Source: Cellulosilyticum sp. I15G10I2
GTDB lineage: Bacteria > Bacillota > Clostridia > Lachnospirales > Cellulosilyticaceae
Reading direction: 5' to 3'
DNA: 64,000 bases
NCBI RefSeq assembly: GCF_900095725.1
Contig: NZ_FMMP01000009.1
Coordinates: forward strand, 372,001 to 436,000
Positions within the stretch are counted from its first letter, which is position 1. Every line of letters starts with the position of its first letter. Both the position numbers and the translations under genes were made by a program. Below are positions 1-8,608 of this stretch, in pieces. The notes below the pieces were generated by a model. The model was given only the letters and a program-made list of their open reading frames with translations, did not search any database and was not told the origin of the DNA.

Positions 1-178
1 CAGAAAGATGCGCACAAGCTCCCTCGTCATCATAGAGTTCAATACATCCTTGCTCCGGAGCGAACTTCCCCATGCCGCCAGTACCGTCCTTAAAAGGCCT
101 TGGCAGTGGAATCGGTCTAAAGTTATAGTATACCGCCTTTGTAAAACGAATTTTTTCTTTATAATCAAATGAAAACAT
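1..178 (-). CDS. Partial CDS, N-terminus of an enolase-superfamily (mandelate racemase-like) protein
   Basis: The gene runs off the left edge; only the first 59 codons are present. It starts with ATG at 178 behind a good AGGAGG at 184-189. The visible part contains a Pro-Leu-Pro-rich strand (residues about 20-27) followed by a glycine-rich turn and a segment like IELYDDEGACA. This resembles the N-terminal capping domain of mandelate racemase/muconate-lactonizing enzymes, where a 'V-V-TDDG' strand precedes the catalytic barrel. The active-site lysines and metal ligands lie outside the window, so the family call is tentative and the substrate cannot be given. The gene is divergent from the PrpR-type regulator at 436, which suggests it belongs to a sugar-acid or organic-acid catabolic operon controlled by that regulator (inference). 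Confidence 0.45.
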   Translation of the reverse strand, partial: MFSFDYKEKIRFTKAVYYNFRPIPLPRPFKDGTGGMGKFAPEQGCIELYDDEGACAHLS

Positions 179-284
179 CTTTTGCCTCCTAAAAGCTTAT
201 CGTTAGCCCTATTATAGGTAATTCTCATTACAGCATCAATCTGTATAGTCCACAAAATATGCATTGCTTTTTATGCAAACCTCC

Positions 285-360
285 CCTTTATTTCAATTTG
301 AATTTTTTCTATTTCATTCAACTATTTTTCATTTCAAACTCATTTCATTTTGAAACACAC
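285..360. promoter_or_regulatory. Dyad-rich divergent control region
   Basis: The 257 bases between the divergent starts at 178 and 436 are very AT-rich and hold two inverted repeats: TTCAA-T-TTGAA at 292-302 and TTTCA-TTT-TGAAA at 343-355, with further TTTCA half-sites between them. They are plausible binding sites for the Fis-type helix-turn-helix of the adjacent regulator. I found no convincing GG-N10-GC sigma-54 promoter here. Confidence 0.35.
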
Positions 361-435
361 TCATAGCAAGTATTCTTATATTATGCTATACTAATTAAAA
401 ATAATTTGTATAAGTTCGTTTTACAGGAGGAAAAA

Positions 436-2361
436 ATGTCAGGTATTGCATTATTTGTCCCAGATCAAGATATGTATGCACAAGCTGAAAACCTTATTAA
501 AAATCTCAAAAACAATCATATCTCATTACTTAAGTTAATACACACAGAAGATGCGACGACCGAGGCCCGAAACGCGATTGTCGATGGCATCAATATTATC
601 ATCGCAAGAGGCCGCCAGGCAGTTGAAATAAAAAATAATACCAATGTAACCGTAACAAATATTATCGTAACCGCCCAAGAACTGGGCCTTTTAATTATGA
701 AAGCCAAAAGCCTTATTAATAAAGATCACATCACGATCGGCCTTTTTGGCTGGGGGGATATGTTCTGCGATACAACCTATTTTGAACAGTTATATAATAT
801 TACCTTAAAGCGTTATATCCTGAGCGACAATGAAGAATGGCGAAATATTATTTTAAAGTCCACAGGTGACCAACTCGACGTCATCATCGGTGGGAAATCA
901 GTTCTTGAATGCGCGAGTCAAATCGGCATTCCTGGTATTTATCTTGCCGGTACTGGTGAATCTTTAGAAGTAGCTATCCGCAGCGCAGAATCTCTCTACC
1001 ATATGGCTGAGATCGAAAAGCATAACTATGCTCAGTTTTCTACTGTATTAGACAGTTCCTCTAATGGCATTATTAAATTAAGTGCCAGTGGCAAGCTGCT
1101 TATTATGAATAGGATTATGGAAGGGATTATTGGTCAAGACGCCAAGCAATTGATTGGCATGTCTGTAGGTCAACTTTTTACCGAAATCAGTTATGATAAA
1201 ATTGTTGATGTGCTAGACGGCACTTCGGATAACTTTTCAACGCTCCTAACCTACCACGGCCAAGAACTGGTACTCATCGTAGAGCCTATTGTTGTTGAAA
1301 AAAAAATCGAAGGGGCTATTATGTCCTTTAACCGTCTGCGAAGACTTAATGTGGCTGATAAAGAAACCATGTCAAAACAATTTTTAAATGGCTACGTCGC
1401 TCATGCAACTTTTGATGATATCAGCAAAAATATGAAAGGACTGCGCCATGTCATTGAACGTGCAAAGCTCTACGCCCTGTCTTCCAGCCCTATGCTCGTC
1501 GAAGCCCTTTCTGGCCCCGAACTTGATATCATCACCCAAGGCATTCATAATTATGGCATGCGAAAAAACGGCCCCTTTATTATGATTAACATGGCCGGAA
1601 TGACGGAAGATCAGCAAATCAAAGCGCTATTTGGTAATACTGAGACAAAAGAAAGCGGTGCGCTCCTTAATGCCGACCATGGAACGCTGGTGATCCAAAG
1701 CATTGACAAACTCAGTCTGCCCATCCAATATAACTTCATTAAAGCCCTTCGCACCAGACGGCTTGCACCAGATAACAATCCCTCCAGCTTCAAAGTATTT
1801 GACACCCGCATTATTGCCTGTACTGCCAAAAATCTGATGGAGCTTCGTAAAAACTTCCTATTCCGCTCTGATTTGTACTTTACTTTAAACTCACTCCGCT
1901 TAAGAATCTCCAACTTAAAGGACCGCCCGGAAGATGTTGCCTATCTCTTAACCACTTACATCAAACAGTACATGCAGCAGTACGCAAGATACCACGTCTT
2001 ATCTGCTAGGGCCAAGAAAATTCTTCTCGAATATCCTTGGGAAGGAAACAGCATCCAGCTGCAATCCTTTTGTGAACGGATGATCCTTACCGCACAAAGT
2101 AGGAATATTACAGAAGAATATGTTCACTCGCTGCTCACTGAACTTTACCATAGCAGTTCCAGCATTTATGAGGAGCCCACAGTTGCAAAAACAAAAGAGG
2201 AGGAGTTGGCAGAAAAACGTGTAGACCCTATGTATGAACTCATTTATAAAACGCTCAAAAAATACAACGGCAGTCGCAAACTGGTTGCCAAAGAACTCCA
2301 AATCAGCACTACTACCTTGTGGCGAAAGATGAAAAAATATGGATTGACTGATATTTATTAA
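436..2361 (+). CDS. PrpR-type transcriptional regulator with degenerate sigma-54 AAA+ domain
   Basis: A 641-residue cytoplasmic regulator. ATG 436 is chosen because AGGAGG lies at 425-430; a TTG at 406 has no ribosome site. Residues about 1-190 form a PrpR_N-type ligand-sensing domain, about 195-300 a PAS domain, about 335-560 the fold of a sigma-54 AAA+ domain, and about 595-640 a Fis-type helix-turn-helix ending near TTLWRKMKKYGL. The AAA+ part looks catalytically dead: the Walker A position reads ALSGPELD instead of GESGTGKE, the GAFTGA loop is missing (ETKESGALL there), and Walker B reads GTLVIQS instead of GTLFLDE. It therefore probably binds DNA and a metabolite without remodelling sigma-54 polymerase. 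It is likely to control the divergent enolase-family gene (inference). Confidence 0.8.
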   Translation: MSGIALFVPDQDMYAQAENLIKNLKNNHISLLKLIHTEDATTEARNAIVDGINIIIARGRQAVEIKNNTNVTVTNIIVTAQELGLLIMKAKSLINKDHITIGLFGWGDMFCDTTYFEQLYNITLKRYILSDNEEWRNIILKSTGDQLDVIIGGKSVLECASQIGIPGIYLAGTGESLEVAIRSAESLYHMAEIEKHNYAQFSTVLDSSSNGIIKLSASGKLLIMNRIMEGIIGQDAKQLIGMSVGQLFTEISYDKIVDVLDGTSDNFSTLLTYHGQELVLIVEPIVVEKKIEGAIMSFNRLRRLNVADKETMSKQFLNGYVAHATFDDISKNMKGLRHVIERAKLYALSSSPMLVEALSGPELDIITQGIHNYGMRKNGPFIMINMAGMTEDQQIKALFGNTETKESGALLNADHGTLVIQSIDKLSLPIQYNFIKALRTRRLAPDNNPSSFKVFDTRIIACTAKNLMELRKNFLFRSDLYFTLNSLRLRISNLKDRPEDVAYLLTTYIKQYMQQYARYHVLSARAKKILLEYPWEGNSIQLQSFCERMILTAQSRNITEEYVHSLLTELYHSSSSIYEEPTVAKTKEEELAEKRVDPMYELIYKTLKKYNGSRKLVAKELQISTTTLWRKMKKYGLTDIY

Positions 2362-2478
2362 ATGAGTTGTTAAGTTTAGATCTTACTTACGATTTTAGTC
2401 ACCTTATCATGAATAGCATTGAAAAAGCTATTGGTTATGTTAAAATAATATTATCTATTTTACTGGAAGGAGAACAGT

Positions 2479-2916
2479 ATGAAACTACTTGTTGAACAGT
2501 CATTAGATTGCAAGGAAACCGAAATTAAAATCACTTGTGGTCTGATGGATGAACGTTTAAAACGTCTTATAGAGCAAATCCGTCTGTTCTCTTTTTCTGT
2601 TAGAGCTGAAAAGGACGGCATGACAATTCCAATCCCATTGGAGGATATTTACTATTTTGACACCGTTGATAATAAGACATTTCTGTATATTGAGAAAGAC
2701 GTGTACCGCTGTGATAAAAAACTATACGAACTTGAAATGCAGCTAGCAGATACACCGTTCATACGCATTAGTAAAAGCTGTGTTTTAAATACCTCTGTAG
2801 TACTCTCAATAAGAGCACACTTAAGCGGACGCCTAGAAGCCACCTTAAAAAACGGTGAGAAAGTCATCATATCCAAACACTACATAAAAGGCTTTCGAGA
2901 TAAATTTGAGGAGTAG
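2479..2916 (+). CDS. LytTR-domain DNA-binding regulator
   Basis: A 145-residue protein with a GGAAGGAG site before its ATG. The N-terminal 40 residues are a short variable arm. Residues about 45-143 match a LytTR DNA-binding domain, with the typical IPLEDIYYFDTVDNKTFLY strand pair and a C-terminal FIRISKSCVLNT...ISKHYIKGF segment. There is no receiver domain, as in the stand-alone LytTR proteins paired with DUF3021 membrane proteins. It lies 11 bases upstream of a DUF3021 gene and is almost certainly cotranscribed with it. In Firmicutes such pairs often sit beside ABC transporters, as here (3597-5359), and may control them or their own operon; that link is inference. Confidence 0.88.
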   Translation: MKLLVEQSLDCKETEIKITCGLMDERLKRLIEQIRLFSFSVRAEKDGMTIPIPLEDIYYFDTVDNKTFLYIEKDVYRCDKKLYELEMQLADTPFIRISKSCVLNTSVVLSIRAHLSGRLEATLKNGEKVIISKHYIKGFRDKFEE

Positions 2917-2927
2917 GAGGAAATGCA

Positions 2928-3341
2928 ATGAAAAAAATATTGGTAATAACCTGTACCAGCTTTACTGCAATCGTATTGCTTTTTGCTTTATTCTCAACCT
3001 TTGATATGGTCCCGGAGTTGTCAAAAAGCATTATACTACAGCTGTTCGCTATGGCATCGTCAATTTCTGTACTAATGTTTATCAGCGACAAAATCGCACA
3101 TAAATTAGATATTAACTCAATTGTCATTGATGCACTGATACGCGTGTTGATTTGCTATTTTGTTGTTTTTACAGAAGGCAGCTTATTTGGAATGTTCCCA
3201 TTTGAATGGAAAGCCTTTGCATACATTAGCCCAGTTCTTATTCCAACATTTATCGCAACCTATGCTATTTACTATTTCACCCTTGTTGACTATGCCAATG
3301 AAATCAACGAACGTATAAAAAAGAAAAAAAACTATTTTTAA
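2928..3341 (+). CDS. DUF3021 family membrane protein
   Basis: A 137-residue protein with four predicted membrane segments (about residues 4-24, 38-54, 64-84 and 96-118) and a basic C-terminal tail ending in a lysine run. Size and topology fit the DUF3021 family, whose members are encoded directly after LytTR regulators and are thought to hold or modulate them at the membrane. The start ATG follows GGAGGAAATGCA and lies 11 bases after the LytTR stop, indicating translational coupling. A terminator follows immediately, so the LytTR/DUF3021 pair is a self-contained operon. Confidence 0.82.
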   Translation: MKKILVITCTSFTAIVLLFALFSTFDMVPELSKSIILQLFAMASSISVLMFISDKIAHKLDINSIVIDALIRVLICYFVVFTEGSLFGMFPFEWKAFAYISPVLIPTFIATYAIYYFTLVDYANEINERIKKKKNYF

Positions 3342-3375
3342 GCCGACGACATCAATGTTCGCCGGCTTTTTATTT
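3340..3375 (+). terminator. Intrinsic terminator of LytTR/DUF3021 operon
   Basis: Stem AAGCCGaCGA (3340-3349) pairs with TCGcCGGCTT (3359-3368) with one internal mismatch and is followed by a T-rich tract. It begins inside the stop codon of the DUF3021 gene. Confidence 0.75.
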
Positions 3376-3426
3376 TGCATTTTTATCATCATACTCTTCT
3401 ATAAAGTCATCTTACTTTTGCTCTTA

Positions 3427-3454
3427 TTGCAATGATAACTCTAGCTGATATGAT
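3427..3454 (+). promoter_or_regulatory. Putative sigma-A promoter of the ABC-2 transporter
   Basis: TTGCAA at 3427-3432 and TATGAT at 3449-3454 are separated by 16 bases. Transcription would start close to 3460, so the whole repeat element at 3460-3573 would form the 5' end of the transporter mRNA. Confidence 0.45.
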
Positions 3455-3459
3455 AATGA

Positions 3460-3573
3460 TATAGAGAAACACTCTATAAACTTGAATTATTCATCATCAT
3501 AGAGTTGTTTCTCGCAATGATTACACATCTCTACGATTATGAATAACTAAAACTTAGGGATATGAAATCTATA
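3460..3573 (+). repeat. Structured repeat element, copy A
   Basis: One of three related ~115-120 bp elements (others at 14661-14780 and 49533-49650). Complementary segments: 3460-3466 with 3472-3478 (hairpin), 3464-3471 with 3506-3513 (loop to downstream), 3487-3494 with 3539-3546, and 3519-3529 with 3559-3569 (9 of 11 pairs). The last three pairings interlock, so the fold would be pseudoknotted. The element ends about 15 bases before the ribosome binding site of the ABC transporter gene. It could be a cis-acting leader RNA or a MITE-like mobile repeat. Confidence 0.7.
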
Positions 3574-3596
3574 GATACAAGAAAGGAGCATTTGAG

Positions 3597-4505
3597 ATGT
3601 CACATATTATTAAAATTGAAAAACTGAAAAAGGCATATGGGGAGATTGAAGCCGTCAAAGAAATAGACTTTTATGTTGAAACGGGAAAACTATTTGCATT
3701 TCTCGGCCCTAATGGTGCTGGTAAATCAACAACAATTGATATTCTTTGTACTTTGCTAAAGCCAAGTGGGGGGCAAGTCATAATCGATGGCCATATTCTC
3801 GGTAAGGAGGATGATGCTATCAGAAATAAAATTGGCGTTGTGTTTCAAAACAGTGTACTTGATCCGCTTCTTAGCGTCAGAGAAAATCTCATTACACGGG
3901 CACATTTTTATGGGATGAACAAACAAGAAATTAAGGATGCCGTGCGCAGCGCTGCACTTGCAGCAGATGTTATCAGCTTTATTGACCGTCCCTATGGAAA
4001 ATTATCAGGTGGACAACGACGTCGGGCTGATATAGCCCGTGCACTTATAAATACGCCCAAGATTTTATTTTTGGATGAACCTACGACAGGACTTGACCCT
4101 AAAACCAAAGAAAGCGTATGGCAAACGATATTTGAACTGCAGAAGAAAACAGGTATGACTATCTTTCTCACTACTCATTATATGGAAGAAGCAGCCACAG
4201 CGGATTACATCATCATTATTGATCATGGAAAAATCGTTGCAAAAGGTACCCCCTATGATTTGCAGGAACAGTACAGTTCTGATAGTCTGCGCATCAAGCC
4301 TAACAATAGAGATGCCCTTATACAATTGCTAACAAGCGCGCAGATGCCGTATATCGAGAAAAACGGCCTTATCCAATCCAATATTTTGAGTACAGTTTCC
4401 ACTATCCCTTTCTTGGCAAAAGCAGCGCAGTTTATAGACAGTTTTGAAGTGATTCATGGTTCAATGGAGGATGTGTTTCTCAACATTACAGGAGGTGAAA
4501 AGTGA
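3597..4505 (+). CDS. ABC-2 type transporter, ATP-binding protein
   Basis: A 302-residue ATPase with Walker A GPNGAGKST (about residue 37), the Q-loop VFQNS, signature LSGGQRRR, Walker B ILFLDEPTTG and H-loop TTHYM. A C-terminal extension of about 80 residues after the nucleotide-binding domain resembles DUF4162, common in drug, bacteriocin and daunorubicin-type exporters (DrrA-like). AAGGAG precedes the ATG. The gene overlaps the following permease by one base (TGATG), so both form one complex in the cytoplasmic membrane. The substrate is unknown; export of a peptide or drug is the usual role of this architecture. The structured repeat A lies directly upstream and may be part of its leader. 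Confidence 0.9.
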   Translation: MSHIIKIEKLKKAYGEIEAVKEIDFYVETGKLFAFLGPNGAGKSTTIDILCTLLKPSGGQVIIDGHILGKEDDAIRNKIGVVFQNSVLDPLLSVRENLITRAHFYGMNKQEIKDAVRSAALAADVISFIDRPYGKLSGGQRRRADIARALINTPKILFLDEPTTGLDPKTKESVWQTIFELQKKTGMTIFLTTHYMEEAATADYIIIIDHGKIVAKGTPYDLQEQYSSDSLRIKPNNRDALIQLLTSAQMPYIEKNGLIQSNILSTVSTIPFLAKAAQFIDSFEVIHGSMEDVFLNITGGEK

Positions 4506-5359
4506 TGCTCAATCTTGCGCAGCGTAATTTGAAAATATTTTTTCGTCAGAAAAGCACTGTGTTTTTCTCACTCTTAGGTATATTCGTTATTATAGGTCTA
4601 TATGTTCTATTCTTAGGAAATGTTTGGATAGATTATATCCCCGAGAGTCTTCCTGAGGCCAGAAACCTTATGAACAATTGGATTATTGCAGGTATTGTTT
4701 CGGTGGCTTCTATTACAACAGCAATGGGGGCATTTGGAACAATGATTGAGGATAAAGTTCAAAAAACAAGCAAAGACTTCTATTCATCTCCCATTAAACG
4801 ATCTCAGATCGTTGGCGGCTACATCTTAAGCGCATTGATCATCGGTTTCATCATATGCCTCATCACCTTTATTCTCGGTGAAACCTATATTATGATTAGC
4901 GGTGGGACTCCGTTGTCTTTTATTTCACTCGTTACTCTTTTAGGCATAATGTTCCTATCCGTTTTATCATCAAGCTGCCTTGTGTTTTTTATCGTCAGCT
5001 TCTTTGAAAGCACAAGTGCATTTGCAACAGCAAGCACAATTTTAGGAACACTTGTAGGCTTTTTAACCGGTATCTATCTGCCAATAGGTACTCTGCCTCA
5101 ATCCGTACAATGGGTAATCAAGCTTTTCCCTGTATCTCATGCTGGTGCATTAATGCGTCAAGTCATGTTAAAAGAACCTATTGCTACCAGTTTTTTAGGC
5201 GTACCCGAAAACTATATTACGGCATTTAAAGAAATGATGGGGGTTACCTATACCTATGGCGACTATACTGCTACAGCTCTAGTACATATCCTTGTACTGA
5301 TTGGTACGGCAGCTATTTTTTTCACCCTTGCCTTATGGAATATTTCACGCAAAAATTAA
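4505..5359 (+). CDS. ABC-2 type transporter, permease
   Basis: A 284-residue integral membrane protein with six predicted segments and the ABC-2 permease layout: a short amphipathic N-terminus, a first membrane segment at about 22-42, an extracellular loop, and a later cluster ending near LVHILVLIGTAAIFFTLALW. The ATG at 4505 overlaps the ATPase stop codon (TGATG) and is 8 bases from GGAGGTG; a GTG one codon earlier (4502) is also possible. It pairs with the ATPase at 3597 as the transport channel. A strong terminator follows at 5386. The transported compound cannot be deduced. Confidence 0.88.
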   Translation: MLNLAQRNLKIFFRQKSTVFFSLLGIFVIIGLYVLFLGNVWIDYIPESLPEARNLMNNWIIAGIVSVASITTAMGAFGTMIEDKVQKTSKDFYSSPIKRSQIVGGYILSALIIGFIICLITFILGETYIMISGGTPLSFISLVTLLGIMFLSVLSSSCLVFFIVSFFESTSAFATASTILGTLVGFLTGIYLPIGTLPQSVQWVIKLFPVSHAGALMRQVMLKEPIATSFLGVPENYITAFKEMMGVTYTYGDYTATALVHILVLIGTAAIFFTLALWNISRKN

Positions 5360-5385
5360 AATCCTATTTTCCTTTAATTATGATA

Positions 5386-5436
5386 AAAGCCTATCTTATC
5401 TGGTAATTTTATTTTACCAACGACAGATAGGCTTTA
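5386..5436. terminator. Strong bidirectional hairpin terminator
   Basis: AAAGCCTATCT (5386-5396) pairs perfectly with AGATAGGCTTT (5425-5435), and an inner GGTAA/TTACC helix extends it. It ends the ABC transporter operon and may also stop the convergent DUF2200 gene. Confidence 0.8.
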
Positions 5437-5513
5437 TTAGATGTTATGATTGATATTAGCATAAAAGTTGGAAATCGTATTATATTGAATCAGTGCTTTT
5501 TAATTATTAGTGC

Positions 5514-5864
5514 CTATTTTCGTAAAATCTTCTCCATTGCTTTTCCCTTTGCTAACTCATCAATAAGCTTATCCAAATAGCGAATTTCCTTCATCGTCGG
5601 TTCTTCGATGTCTTCCACCCGAACACCGCAGACTACACCTTTTATTAAAGTCCGGGAAGGATTTAGCTTTGGTGCCTTCGCAAAGAAAGTCTCAAAGTCT
5701 GTCTGGTTTTCCAGCTGTGCTTCTAGCTCTTCCTGACTATAGCCGCTCAGCCAACAGATGATTTCATCGACTTCTGTTTTCGTACGTCCTTTTTTCTCTG
5801 CCTTCGTGACATAATGGGGATAAACCTTGGCGATACTCATTGTATAGATATGATGTTTGCTCAT
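5514..5864 (-). CDS. DUF2200 family protein
   Basis: A 116-residue soluble protein matching DUF2200 over its full length: it opens with a [22 protein letters not shown]-type segment and continues with a helical region rich in acidic and lysine residues ([17 protein letters not shown]). No catalytic motif is evident and the family has no established function, although some members are annotated as possibly involved in stress responses. The ATG follows AGAGAGGATATATT. It is a single-gene unit convergent with the ABC transporter and tandem with the kinase gene downstream, with 54 bases between its upstream border and that gene's stop. Confidence 0.8.
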   Translation of the reverse strand: MSKHHIYTMSIAKVYPHYVTKAEKKGRTKTEVDEIICWLSGYSQEELEAQLENQTDFETFFAKAPKLNPSRTLIKGVVCGVRVEDIEEPTMKEIRYLDKLIDELAKGKAMEKILRK

Positions 5865-5918
5865 AATATATCCTCTCTTGTGTAGTTTTCTTTATTATAT
5901 CAAGTGTAATAGTCGGGT

Positions 5919-7850
5919 TCAAACAAAAGCTGAAACCGCCTCGTTAACTGATCTTAGGGTAAAATAAAACATAACACCATGGTCTGTATTCCTTGCACCA
6001 TAATTACTATCATGCAACTCCAGAATGTTCTTTACAATAGATAACCCCAGGCCTGTTCCTCCTGAGCTTCGGTTTCTTGATTCCTCTACCCGGTAAAACC
6101 TATCCCATATGTGATGCAGCTTGTCTTCCTGTATCTTCTCCCCTTCATTTTCAATGGCTATACAGATTGCATCTTCACTTTCTTTTTTAATATCAATGTT
6201 AATGGCTCCTCCATTACCAACATGCCTTATAGCATTACTAATAATATTGGTAACTACCTGCTCTATTCTTTTCTTATCTGCCCTAACCATAAACTCTTCA
6301 GGACCATAAGTATGATTTACTTTAATGTCTTTTTCTTCTAGCTGTTGGATAAATCTACTCTCTATCACCTGTATCAACGAATCTATATGAAAGTTTTCTT
6401 CTATTAGCATATAGGCCTTGGACTCTAGCCTAGATAAATCTAACATATCTAATACAAGGGTATCCATTTTCTCTATCTCTTCCAATATGACATCTAAATA
6501 ATGGTCTTTTTTTTCAACGGCTATTTCATCCTTAAGTCCCTCAGTAAAGCCTCGCATGATTCCCAATGGAGTCTTTAACTCATGGGAAACACTAGCGACA
6601 AATTCTCTTCTCATTTTTTCTAATATCCGCTCTTTTTCTATTTCCACCTTAAGTTTTTCATTTGTATTCTGTAGGTTTCTCATATTCTTATCAAGATTTG
6701 AAGCCAGCTTATTTATACTAGTCGCTAAGTTTCCAATTTCATCCTCAGATTGCACATCACATTCCACCGAGAAATCTAGTTCTGCCATTCTTATCGCAGC
6801 ATTATTTATTTTTATCAAAGGATTTGCTATCAGCCTAGAGTAAATATAGGATAACCCCATTATAATTAAAATGGCAATTAAAAACCCATAAATATAATAA
6901 TCCTTCATCACCCCAATTGCTTCTCCTACAGGCTGTAAAGAAGACATAGCAAAAACCATTTCCTGTAATCTTCCATTTTGAAAAATAGGCTTTATTATAA
7001 CGATATTATCTATTCCGTTAATAGGACTTTTATATCTATACCTAATTATCTCTTCATTTTCTATCGAAAAATCATTTCCTTTTGAAGTCCAAAACCAGTC
7101 GTCCATTGCAGACCAAAACATATCCTGTCTATATTGCATCATAAAATCCTTAAGAACAGGAAAGTTTAATTCCACTACTTTCCCTTTAATTTCTTTCATA
7201 TCAATTCGAACTAGGTCTTGTCCTTGTTGGCTTATACCAATCTCAAGATTAGTCGGTACTTCTTTTATTAACCTGACAGAGCTATTACTTGGAAGGGCTA
7301 CTCTTTTGGCCGTATCTGTGCCTGAAGGCGTTGTGAGTCCTGCATTTTCCAGCCTTACTGCCTGTCTAAATGCTTGCCATGTAATTCCCTTTCCTTCTAT
7401 ACTAAAAGGATATATTGTATTGTTCACATCATTTAAATACACCCCTTCAATTACAATTGGAGTACCTATTGAAAGATTCAGCTCTTGCATCGCTTCAACT
7501 AACGCCATATTATTTAAAGGAACTGTCACCTTTTTATTGTCTTCTGTTTCTATAGTCAAATCAAAGGAATAAAGATATTTAGCCGCTGCATTTTCATTTA
7601 ATATGGCAACTTGTGCATTGTTTTTATTTATGAAATCATTTATGTTTTTTGTTATTGTTTTTTGATCCCAATCTTCATTGTTATACTTTCTAGTAAATTC
7701 TTCTATATTTTTCTCTAGCTTATTTATCTTGCGATTGATATAAAATTTCTCAAAAAATAGGGATTGGCTAATGCCTACAATCAGTAAAAACAATATAAAA
7801 AATGCACTTGTTATTATAAAAAGCTTAAAGGTAATACCTTTCTTTCTCAT
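5919..7850 (-). CDS. Sensor histidine kinase with large extracellular domain
   Basis: A 643-residue membrane kinase. A first membrane segment lies at about residues 9-33 and a second at about 315-340, enclosing a ~280-residue extracytoplasmic sensor with no family I recognise. A HAMP linker follows (about 342-390), then a HisKA domain with the phospho-acceptor in FVASVSHELKTPLG, and a HATPase domain with N-box IISNAIRHV and G2 box SSGGTGLGLSIVKN. Its ATG overlaps the end of the response regulator by four bases (ATGA), so the two proteins form a two-component system. The likely signal is envelope-related, judging from the secreted protein encoded just upstream at 8609-9325, but this is inference. 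Confidence 0.92.
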   Translation of the reverse strand: MRKKGITFKLFIITSAFFILFLLIVGISQSLFFEKFYINRKINKLEKNIEEFTRKYNNEDWDQKTITKNINDFINKNNAQVAILNENAAAKYLYSFDLTIETEDNKKVTVPLNNMALVEAMQELNLSIGTPIVIEGVYLNDVNNTIYPFSIEGKGITWQAFRQAVRLENAGLTTPSGTDTAKRVALPSNSSVRLIKEVPTNLEIGISQQGQDLVRIDMKEIKGKVVELNFPVLKDFMMQYRQDMFWSAMDDWFWTSKGNDFSIENEEIIRYRYKSPINGIDNIVIIKPIFQNGRLQEMVFAMSSLQPVGEAIGVMKDYYIYGFLIAILIIMGLSYIYSRLIANPLIKINNAAIRMAELDFSVECDVQSEDEIGNLATSINKLASNLDKNMRNLQNTNEKLKVEIEKERILEKMRREFVASVSHELKTPLGIMRGFTEGLKDEIAVEKKDHYLDVILEEIEKMDTLVLDMLDLSRLESKAYMLIEENFHIDSLIQVIESRFIQQLEEKDIKVNHTYGPEEFMVRADKKRIEQVVTNIISNAIRHVGNGGAINIDIKKESEDAICIAIENEGEKIQEDKLHHIWDRFYRVEESRNRSSGGTGLGLSIVKNILELHDSNYGARNTDHGVMFYFTLRSVNEAVSAFV

Positions 7851-8527
7851 TTATTCACCTCAAATTTATAGCCTACTCTATTTACAGTACTAATATGCTT
7901 AGCCTTATCCTTTAGCTTATATCTGAGTTTCTTAATGTGCGTATCAATAGTACGTAAATCCCCAAAGTAATCATAGCCCCAAACATGATTTAGAATATTT
8001 TCCCTAGTCAGCACCATTTCCTTATTTTCTAACATGTACACCAGTAGTTCAAACTCCTTTGGAGCAAGTTCCACCAGCTGATTTTCTAATTTTACAGTAC
8101 GGGATAATTTATTGACTTCGATATCAGCACATAGAATTATTCCATTATCCTTTATCACATTTCCTTCAGCCCTTTTAAGAAGCATTTTAGATTTTGCAAT
8201 TAACACCTTTGGACTAAAGGGCTTTGTCACATAATCGTCAGCTCCTAGCTCATAACCCATAAGTTTGTCATCTTCATCAGAACGCGCAGTAAGCATAATA
8301 ATAGGAACCCCCGACGCCTTGCGAATCCTTTTACATACTGCCCATCCATCTATTTCTGGTATCATGATATCTAAAATGACCAAATGAATGTTATTAGACT
8401 CAAATAAATCTAAAGCCTCTCTTCCACTACTTGCTTCTAAGATTGTAAAGTCTTCACGTTTAAAATAATCCACTAATATTTCTCTCATTCTTTTTTCATC
8501 TTCTACCAATAGTAGATTTCTGTACAC
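7847..8527 (-). CDS. OmpR-family response regulator
   Basis: A 226-residue regulator: receiver domain (residues 1-115) with acidic pocket E9/D10, phospho-acceptor D53 in VILDIMIPE and K in DDYVTKPFSP, then a winged-helix DNA-binding domain (about 130-225) with the typical RTIDTHIKKLRYKL recognition segment and VNRVGYKFE wing. It overlaps the kinase gene at 5919-7850 by four bases. The preceding terminator at 8552-8590 separates it from the secreted-protein gene, so the pair probably has its own promoter in the short interval 8528-8550 or depends on readthrough. Confidence 0.92.
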   Translation of the reverse strand: MYRNLLLVEDEKRMREILVDYFKREDFTILEASSGREALDLFESNNIHLVILDIMIPEIDGWAVCKRIRKASGVPIIMLTARSDEDDKLMGYELGADDYVTKPFSPKVLIAKSKMLLKRAEGNVIKDNGIILCADIEVNKLSRTVKLENQLVELAPKEFELLVYMLENKEMVLTRENILNHVWGYDYFGDLRTIDTHIKKLRYKLKDKAKHISTVNRVGYKFEVNK

Positions 8528-8551
8528 AAAACTACCTCCAAGCTATTAAAA

Positions 8552-8590
8552 AAATACCTACTTATTATTATATCATCTAAGTAGGTATTT
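8552..8590. terminator. Terminator between secreted-protein gene and two-component operon
   Basis: AAATACCTACTTA (8552-8564) pairs perfectly with TAAGTAGGTATTT (8578-8590); a 13-bp stem with T-rich flanks on both sides. On the minus strand it follows the stop of the secreted-protein gene at 8609. Confidence 0.75.
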
Positions 8591-8608
8591 AACTAAGTTT
8601 ATGGTTTA

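Noticed and set aside
180-435. Sigma-54 promoter between the divergent genes
   Set aside because: No GG-N10-GC pair in suitable context was found, in line with the degenerate AAA+ domain of the regulator.
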